Shown: positions 56,414 to 64,000 of the stretch, in pieces
Position numbering within the stretch: the first letter of the stretch is position 1
Layout: each line of letters opens with the position of its first letter
Assembly (NCBI RefSeq): GCF_000003195.3
Contig: NC_012875.2
Span: 14,127,227-14,191,226 of the forward strand
Source of the DNA: Sorghum bicolor
Lineage: Eukaryota > Streptophyta > Magnoliopsida > Poales > Poaceae
Direction of reading: 5' to 3'
DNA: 64,000 nucleotides
Position numbers and translations under genes: made by a program
Notes under the pieces: model-generated
Databases searched by the model: none
The model's input: the letters and a program-made list of their open reading frames with translations, nothing else
Told to the model about the DNA's origin: nothing

Positions 56414-59400
56414 ATCCAAAAACCTGATATTAGGCATTTTTCTGTTAGTGGTTTTGCTGCTGCGTTAAAACCGGATGCGTTCGATGGTTCGAACTATAAG
56501 CGGTGGCGCGCGAGAATGATATTGTGGTTGACTGCTATGAGTTGCTATGACGTCGCGAAAGGGAAGCCGGAACAGTTTACTCCTGAGGAGGAGAAAACGT
56601 TCATGGCTGCTGATGATAACCTCTTCAGAGGCGCCGTCATAAGTGCGCTCGATAAAAAGTATGTCGACAACTATATTATTTGCACCACTGCTAAAGAATT
56701 ATGGGATGCGCTTGAGGCCAAGTTCGGGGTTTCTGATGCTGGTAGCGAGCTGTATCTCATGGAACAATTGTTTGATTACAAGATGGTGGATAGCCGTTCT
56801 GTGATTAAACAAGCACATGAGATACAGGCACTAGCTAAGGAACTAGAACAATTTTCTTGTGTGTTGCCTGAAAAGTTTGTGGCCGGCGGTATAATAGCTA
56901 AGCTGTCACCTTCTTGGAAGGATTTTGCTACTTCTCTAAAGCATCAGAGGAAAGAGTTTGGTCTTGCCGAACTCATGGGAACTCTTGATGTTGAGGAGAA
57001 GGCGAGGGCAAAAGATACACATGGGAAAGGCATTGAGTCTTCTAGTGCCTATGTGGTGCAAAAGAAAAAGAAATTCGCATTCCGTAATAAGAAAAAGAAC
57101 AAGTAAGAGAACAAGTAAGGAGCAAATCCAAAGCCAAAGCAAACTGTGGTTTTTAAGAAGAAAAAGGCAGATGGAGGCTGCTTTGTTTGCGGTAGCGATG
57201 ACCACTGGGCGAGTGGTTGTGCAGACCGCAAATTTAAACGAGAAGAGAAAAAGTCAGTAAACATGGTCATTGACGAGGCTAAAGGAGGAACATCTGGGTA
57301 TGGTAATTATTTACCTACTGTTCTTTTAGTCTGTCATTCTCCTGAGTGGTGGATGGATACTGGGGCTAATGTTCATGTGTGTGCTGACATCTCTTTGTTT
57401 TCTTCTTATCAGGCCGGCAACACTGGAGCCTTACTAATGGGGAACGGCTCTCATGCGCGTGTTCTTGGTGTTGGTACGGTCATTCTGAAGTTCACTTCGG
57501 GAAAGACGGTGCTGATGAAGAACGTGCAGCATGTCCCCTCCATCAAAAAGAATCTAGTTAGTGGCTCACAGCTTTGTAGAGATGGCTATAAAATAGTCTT
57601 TGAGGCCAATAAAGTTATACTTTCAAAGTTTGGAACTTTTATTGTTAATGGTTATGATTGTGGATGCTTGTTCCGCTTATCCATGCATGATGTGTGTAAT
57701 AAAATCATGAACCATAGTGTGATTTCGAATGAGTTGAATATTTGGCATTCGCGATTTTGTCATGTTAATTATGGTTGTTTAACGCAGCTAGCAAATATGA
57801 ATTTAATCTCGAAATTTAATTTAGTCAAAGGTTCTAAGTGCCATGTATGCGTGCAATCCAAGCAACCTCGCAAGCCTCACAAGGCTGCGGAGGCGAGGAA
57901 CTTGGCACCATTAGAATTAATTCATTCCGATCTATGCGAGATGAATGGTGAGTTGACTAAAGGTGGTAAACGATACTCCATTACTTTTATAGACGATTGT
58001 ACTAGATTTTTTCACGTGTACTTGCTTAAAACAAAGGATGAAGCATTATAATATTTTAAAGAATATAAAGCTGAAGTAGAAAATCAACTTGGGAGGAAAA
58101 TTAAACGCTTAAGGTTCGATCGTGGTGGAGAATATTTTTCAAGTGATTTTTCTGACTTCTGTGTAGAACATGGAATTATTCATGAGAGGACACCGCCATA
58201 CTCACCACAGTCCAATGGGATTGCCGAAAGAAAGAACCGTACTCTAACTGAGATGGTTAACGCCATGTTAGAGACTTCGGGTCTATCTAAGGAATGGTGG
58301 GGTGAGGCGATATTGACAGCGAGTCATGTCCTGAATAGAGTTCCTACAAAGAATAAAGAAATCACACCATTTGAGGAATGGGAAAAGAAAAGAGTAAATG
58401 TCTCCTATTTGCGTACTTGGGGTTGTTTGGCTAAAGTGAATGTGCCAATAAACAAGAAACGCAAACTCGGACCTAAGACAGTTGACTGTATTTTCCTTGG
58501 TTATGCTACTCACAGCATAGGGTATAGGTTTTTAATTATAAACTCTAGAGTACCAGATATGCATGTTGGTACTATAATGGAATCTAGAGATGCAACATTC
58601 TTTGAAAGTGAGTTTCCTATGAAAAGTACACCAAATATTTCTAGTCATGAGTCTATAAACTCCCATGAGCAATTTATTCCGATAGAACAATCTGAGGAAC
58701 CCCATGTTCACTATCCTGAGGAGGATGATAATGTAGTCACTCGAACGAGCAAAAGACAAAGAAAAGTGAAGTCTTTTGGAGATGACTATATTGTGTACCT
58801 CGTGGATGATACCCCAACAACCATTAAAGAGGCATTTTCATCTCCTGATGCTGACTTGTGGAAGGAAGCAATAAGGAATGAGATGGATTCTATAATGTCT
58901 AATAGAACTTGGGAAGTGGTCGAACGACCTTATGGGTGTAAACCTATAGGGTGTAAATCGATGTTCAAGAAGAAGCTTAGGCCTGATGGTACAATTGAGA
59001 GGTACAAGGCTAGGCTTGTGGCTAAGGGTTATACCCAAAGAGAAGGGGAAGATTTCTTTGATACTTATTCACCTGTTGCCCGTTTGACCACAATTCGAGT
59101 GTTACTGTCTTTGGCTGCCTCTCATGGTCTTCTCATTCATCAGATGGATGTGAAGACAGCTTTCCTAAATGGAGAGTTAGAGGAAGAGATCTATATGGAT
59201 CAACCTGATGGATTTGTATCAAGTGGTCAAAAGGACAAGGTGTGTAAGTTATTAAAATCCCTTTATAGCCTAAAACAAGCTCCAAAACAATGGCATGAGA
59301 AGTTTGACAGAACCCTAACTTCTACCGGCTTTGCTGTTAATGAAGCTGACAGATGTGTGTACTATCAGTTTGGTGCGGGTGAAGGTGTGATCCTTTGTTT

Positions 59401-60355
59401 GTACGTGGATGACATACTGATCCTTGGGACAAGCCTTGATGTGATCAAGGAAGTTAAAGACTTTTTGTCTAACAACTTTGAGATGAAAGATTTAGGAGAA
59501 GCTGATGTTATTCTAAACATTAAGCTTTCAAGAGAAGGCAATGGTGAGATTACACTTGTGCAGTCCCACTATGTGGAAAAGATTTTAAGTCGCTTTGGGT
59601 ACAGTGACTGTCAATCTGCTCCTATGCCTTATGATCCTAGTGTGCTATTGAGGAAAAATCGAAGAATAGCAAGGGATCAACTAAGATTCTCCCAAGTTAT
59701 AGGCTCATTGATGTACCTTGCTAGTGCCACGAGGCCTGATATCTCGTTTGCAGTGAGCAAACTTAGCCGGTTTGTGTCAAATCTGGGAGATATTCATTGG
59801 CAATCTCTTGAGAGAGTGATGCGCTATCTGAAAGGTACTGTGAGCTATGACATTCACTATACCGGATACCCGAAGGTATTAGAGGGTTATTGTGATGCAA
59901 ATTGGATATCTGATGCTGATGTGTTAAAGGCCACAAGTGGATATGTGTTTCTGCTTGGAGGTGGCGCTGTTTCATGGAAGTCTTGCAAGCAGACTATCTT
60001 AACGAAGTCAACCATGGAAGTAGAACTCACAGCATTAGACACCGCCGGTGCTGAGGCCGAGTGGCTTCGTGAACTCCTGATGGATCTACCGGTGGTTGAA
60101 AAACCTGTGCCGGCTATTTCCATGAACTGTGACAATCAAACAGTGATCACTAAAGTCAACAGTTCTAAGGAGAACATGAAGTCTAGTAGGCATGTCAAAC
60201 GGCGTCTGAAGACTGTTAGAAAATTGAGAAACTCCGGAGTTATAGCATTGGACTATGTTCATACGTCCAAGAATCTGGCAGATCAATTCACAAAGGGACT
60301 ATCACGTAATGTGATAGATAGTGCATCGAGTGAGATGGGTTTGAGACCCACGTGA
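56396..60355 (+). pseudogene. Copia gag-pol polyprotein with three stops
   Basis: A single frame of 1320 codons. Gag (from MSKFLTIQKP) runs to about 57105. A zinc knuckle CFVCGSDDHWASGC follows at about 57180. The protease shows WWMDTGANVHVC. The integrase has a zinc finger with CHVCVQSKQ and a DDE core with [14 protein letters not shown] and [11 protein letters not shown]. The reverse transcriptase has [18 protein letters not shown] and the catalytic YVDDILILG. The RNase H has YCDANW and [15 protein letters not shown], and the tail has [11 protein letters not shown]. Stops: TAA at 57104-57106 and 57116-57118, between gag and the zinc knuckle, and TAA at 58049-58051 in the integrase. The frame is otherwise continuous. 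The frame is also open upstream to 55880 through the LTR, so an earlier Met cannot be excluded. Confidence 0.92.
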
Positions 60356-60899
60356 GGTCTACCATGGTGGCAACTGGTTCTATGTGATCGGAGATCCCAT
60401 GAAGTAGAATGGTGAAACAAGCCAGAAGTAGATTGTGAGGAAAGACCCTTTACTTAACTCATCTCAATTGCACTTCTTTCCTAAGTCTGTAAGGAAGGCT
60501 GGTTATATACCTTGATGTATTCCAAAGCGGCTTGTGAAGCGATAGATGTTGTCCTACAGAACATCTTTAAGGAATACACCTATATGAGTTTGACTGCTAG
60601 TCACAGTCTATGAGATTTTGGGTGATCTCTAGATACTCATGAATGGGCCAGAAGTATGACTTATATGCTTCAACCAGAGGGGATGTTCATGCAACCCGGT
60701 ATCAGTTATGAGTGTAGATGAAACTTATATCACACAAAACTTGCAATTCAAGGCATAGTCCATTGTTCAAGTTGTGGCTAAGTGTAGTCTGTACTCTAGG
60801 TGGAAGTTCAACTTAACAGTCTCCACCGAAACGACTGGTATATGAAACGACATGGAAACTCGAGAGCTTTTCTTATGTGCCCTAGAAATAGATGGAGAT
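60356..60899 (+). other. Copia 3' non-coding region
   Basis: About 540 bp between the pol stop and the 3' LTR with no protein. It includes GGAGATCCCATGAAGTAGAA, typical after pol in related grass copia elements, and ends in AAATAGATGGAGAT, a weak polypurine tract. Confidence 0.5.
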
Positions 60900-61952
60900 T
60901 GTTAAATATAATGGGCCATTAGCCCATAATTATATTTGATGATTAATTCAAGGGCCCATAATTAATGCTATAATGAAAATGGTTTAGTACCATATTGATG
61001 ATTGACCATGTGTTAACTCAACTTAAATAGGAGGCTTTTGTTAGTCCCTATGGAGAAGTTGAGGGAGGGTAAAGGGGTGCCACACGCGCGCGCCGCCGCC
61101 GCCGAGCCGAGCCGAGCCGAGCCTTGTCTTGTCTTGTCTTGTCTTGTCTTGTTGAGGTCGAGACGAGCGAGCCTGACGTGGCACACGAGGACCAGACCAG
61201 ACGTGACGTGGCACAAGCGTGGTGAATAAGGAAAGGGACGAAAACGGGATCTGACCGATGTGCAATTAATGGCAATTAATTGCCGATTGATTGACCCATT
61301 AATGGCAATTAATTGTGTTTGATTGCCATTAACCAGACGTTTCCTCCTGGGGCCTATATATTCCATACGCAGAGACACCTTCCATACCTGCGAGACACAC
61401 TCAGTCCTCTCCTGTCGAGTTGCTTTCTGTCCATTCCCGTCCCGAACCTCTGCGCGCACAGAGATCGGGAGAGTAGGCCTCCAGAACCCGACGCCTTGCA
61501 ATGAGACACCTGCTCGGGTGTTGCGGGCAATCAGGTTTTTGGGGAGCGTCTTCCGCGACTGCTCACCGGCGAGTTCGTTGTCTTCTTTCTGGTGGACGTT
61601 CTCGCGGATCGAGATCGACTACTGCGTCTTCGTCTTCTTAGTGGTGGACGTTCGCGGGACTGCACTGCGAACATCTTCCTGCACCGATTGTGGTCCGCTA
61701 CTTCGAGCAACGCACTATGTCGACTAGTGCGAATGGAGCCGCCGGTGCCTTCGGCACTGGTCCCTCCTCTGGGTACAATCTTAAATGATTGTTTTTCACT
61801 TTCATATGTCTGCTGTAGTTGCAGTAGTTCTTGCAATGTTTATCTCTAATTTGAGTAGTGATAAAATTGCACACGTGCATATATATGCCGCCACAATATT
61901 TTGAGTAATTTTCTAGATTAAATTAAATATTAAAATGTCTAAATTTCTAACA
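60900..61952 (+). repeat. 3' LTR of the copia element
   Basis: 1053 bp. It is longer than the 5' LTR through a duplicated ATTAATGGCAATTAATTG block near 61260-61315 and an expanded CTTGT run near 61122-61150. Confidence 0.9.
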
Positions 61953-62215
61953 GTGTTTGCCTTAAAGCAAAACTTTGTGTGCGTACCACCCAAAAACTAG
62001 TGTAGGGAGACTATCATCATACAAGCAAGCTCCACAAGGAAAGTCTTTTTCTCGCAGCAGAGAGATTTTCAAAGACCATCCCACGAGGTGTACAAGGATC
62101 CTTTTCAAAAGACCATCCCACAAGGTGTGGATCCTTTTCATTGTGATTATTTATCTGAATTATCAATCTGTGTCCCAACGCTATGTATAATAGTCTTACA
62201 GTACATTAGTATAAT
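61953..62215. other. Intergenic stretch
   Basis: No gene. AAAGACCATCCCAC occurs twice (about 62073 and 62111), giving a short direct repeat. Confidence 0.4.
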
Positions 62216-63739
62216 TGTAACAGCCAAAAATTAGATTTCAATTAATAGCATTTAATTTGATTTATTTAAGTATTTTTGTGAGCATTTAAATTTAGCACTT
62301 AAATAATTTTTGGTGGAAAATAAAATTCATCATAAGTTTAGAAACATGTTGTGCATACATGTTGGAGCATATTTGATTTTTGTTGATTGTTTTTTGTTGG
62401 AGATTATTTATGCTCAAAAGCTCTTTTGGAAAATGTTTTGGAAAATAAAAGAAAAGAAAGTTAAAATGAAAAAGAAAAAAAAGAGAAAACCAGCCAGCCC
62501 TCGCTTGTTCCCCCTCGGCCTGGTGTCCTATTGGCCCGAGGCCCAGCTCCCCTCTCCCCCCTGGCTTGCTCCCTTTCTCCCCCGCGGCCCAGCACCCCTT
62601 TTCCTCCCCATTTCGGCCCGCAGCGCGGCCCAGCCCAGGCAGCGCGTGCCTCCCCTCCCCCTCTCTTTGACCGACAGCTGGACCCCACCTTCCTCTCTCG
62701 CTGACACGCGGGACCCGCCAAGCGGCGCCTCCCCCTTCTCCTTCCTTGCTCGTAACCGAGGTGGACTCCTCCCCCGGTCGGATCAATCCCGACAACAACG
62801 GGATTTCCTTGCCAAAGGGTCAAACCAAGACCCTATAAAGCCTCGGCTATCTCGCCCGCACCTATTTTTCCCTTCCACGCGAAGTAAAACAGCCCTAGCC
62901 CCAGCAGCAGCCGAAAGTTGGATCGCGCCGGTTTCTTCTCCGCCTCCCCACGCGACTAGCTTTCTCCAGCCGTGAGAACGCTCTTGGTGAGCTCGCCTCA
63001 CCCTCCTCTTCCTTCACGTAATCTCGGTTTAGCTTTTGGCGCTTGGAATCGCCTTCTTCGCGAGCGCCGGTGAGTTTTGCGGCGGCAGCAATGGCGCCAC
63101 CGTGCCGGTGGCCAGCCGTGGCGGCCGGCCCGCCGCCCGCCCCTCCCTGGCCTGATCTCAACCATCGGATCGAGTTTCGGTGGCTAGGATTAGAAGATAC
63201 CCCTTCGGGGGGTATTTTCTTAAAGAGACCCTGAACTTCATCAGTTTTCAACCCGCGGTCCTCGACGACTTTCTCAGTTTGCGCTTCTCAGTTTTGAAAA
63301 CGTATTTCGGTTCGCTGAGTCAGTTTACGCTTTCCATTATTTACAGTTTTGCCATTGAATTTGTTTTGCTCATAAAATATTCATTTTAACTCCGTTTTTG
63401 TCCATTAAAATTTCATTAGATTCGTATTTACGAGCTCTACATGTTAGAAGTATTATTTCACTGTTTTGAAACTTTTTATTTTCGTAGTAGCATTTAATTA
63501 TTTATTTATCTATAGGAAATCTTAGAAAATTCATAACTTCTACGTTTTAATTCTGATTTTCGTGAACTTTACGTTTGTGTGATCGTAGCGCTGCGTAGAA
63601 TATTTTTATAAACTTTTATCTTTGATTTCTTACTGCTGGTGTAATGTTCTAATTATAGCTTGTTTGCTTTGTGTATGTTTGTCTACAATGGATTGCGTGT
63701 TGTTGATTGATGTTTGGGAATAGACGGTGAGCCGTACGC

Positions 63740-63804
<65 letters not shown>

Positions 63805-64000
63805 ACCTTGTCGACCATAGCAAAATGATAGATGTTTGTTACCTGGATTCCTTGCTACCTACTTGATATGCATTTGATGTAGTTATGCTAGTGTTTGAAG
63901 TAATCTATGATCTTGTAAGATGATTAATAGCTATGCAATGATCATAAAAAGATGACAAATAACTGTATGAGATCTTGTCTGTACGTGATCACCCGGGATA
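62216..64000 (+). repeat. Tekay-like LTR, incomplete at the window end
   Basis: It starts TGTAACAGCCAAAAATTAG and shares TTGTGAGCATTT, ATAAGTTTA and TGCATACATG with the start of the LTR whose minus-strand beginning is at 25626 and 8406. A GC-rich leader (62500-63240) contains a TATA box CTATAAA at 62833-62839. No polypurine tract precedes it, so it is a 5' LTR or a solo LTR. The right border lies beyond the window. Confidence 0.65.
63740..63802. repeat. Compound (CA)n(TA)n microsatellite
   Basis: About 12 CA units followed by about 19 TA units inside the Tekay-like LTR. Confidence 0.95.

Larger units (their letters stand above)
55412..61952 (+). mobile_element. Ty1/copia retrotransposon
   Basis: TG...CA ends and a perfect duplication GTGTT (55407-55411, 61953-61957). 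LTRs are 55412-56413 and 60900-61952. Order gag, protease, integrase, reverse transcriptase, RNase H is the copia order. All coding sequence is in one frame with three stops. By eye about five substitutions separate the LTRs in their first 190 aligned bases, plus several indels. I could not assign a named lineage. Confidence 0.92.

Overview
The window is plant nuclear DNA, most likely from a panicoid grass of the sorghum/maize group. The evidence is dense GGCCTTGTTTAGTT-type and CTCCCTCC-type MITEs, very large nested LTR retrotransposons, a CACTA element with GC-rich subterminal repeats, a Helitron-like end of the grass type, and one intron-containing cellular gene of grass type. The species call is an inference. 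Only one ordinary host gene is supported: a two-exon CASP-like membrane protein on the minus strand at 3208-4507. Nearly everything else is transposable elements and their debris.

Layout. 1-2.9 kb: a broken PIF/Harbinger transposase fragment, a local tandem duplication and a run of MITEs, one of which holds a tRNA-like stretch. 3.2-4.5 kb: the CASP-like gene and its GC-rich promoter side. 4.9-26.5 kb: a four-level nest. A GGGCAGTCCC-type TIR element holds a 211-bp MITE (flanks TAA). The MITE holds a Tekay/Del-like Ty3/gypsy element (5537-25626, duplication GTAGA, minus strand). That element's 5' LTR holds a second gypsy-type element (16004-24329, duplication ATAGG, plus strand), which has gag and two protease-like domains but no polymerase.

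27-39.6 kb: a second nest. A decayed minus-strand L1-type LINE is split by a solo LTR (29707-39273, duplication TTTAG). This contains another solo-LTR-like unit (30466-38306), which contains a nearly full-length plus-strand L1-type LINE (30826-37399, duplication AGCTGTCA). 39.7-40.3 kb: a MITE inside a MITE. 40775-52329: an 11.6-kb CACTA (En/Spm) element with duplication TGC. It carries a TNP2-type transposase pseudogene and a second gene that joins a Ptta/En/Spm transposase-like region to an Ulp1/C48 cysteine protease region; its repeat arrays suggest a chimeric origin. 53.2-54.6 kb: a Helitron-like non-autonomous element with a duplicated 5' end. 55412-61952: a Ty1/copia element (duplication GTGTT) in one reading frame broken by three stops, whose gag start lies inside the LTR. 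62216-64000: the beginning of another Tekay-like LTR that runs off the window.

The elements do not work as a pathway; they record layered insertions. Most coding regions carry nonsense codons or frameshifts. The least damaged are the plus-strand LINE and the copia element. All family names and break positions come from reading the sequence and translations by eye; no database search was run.
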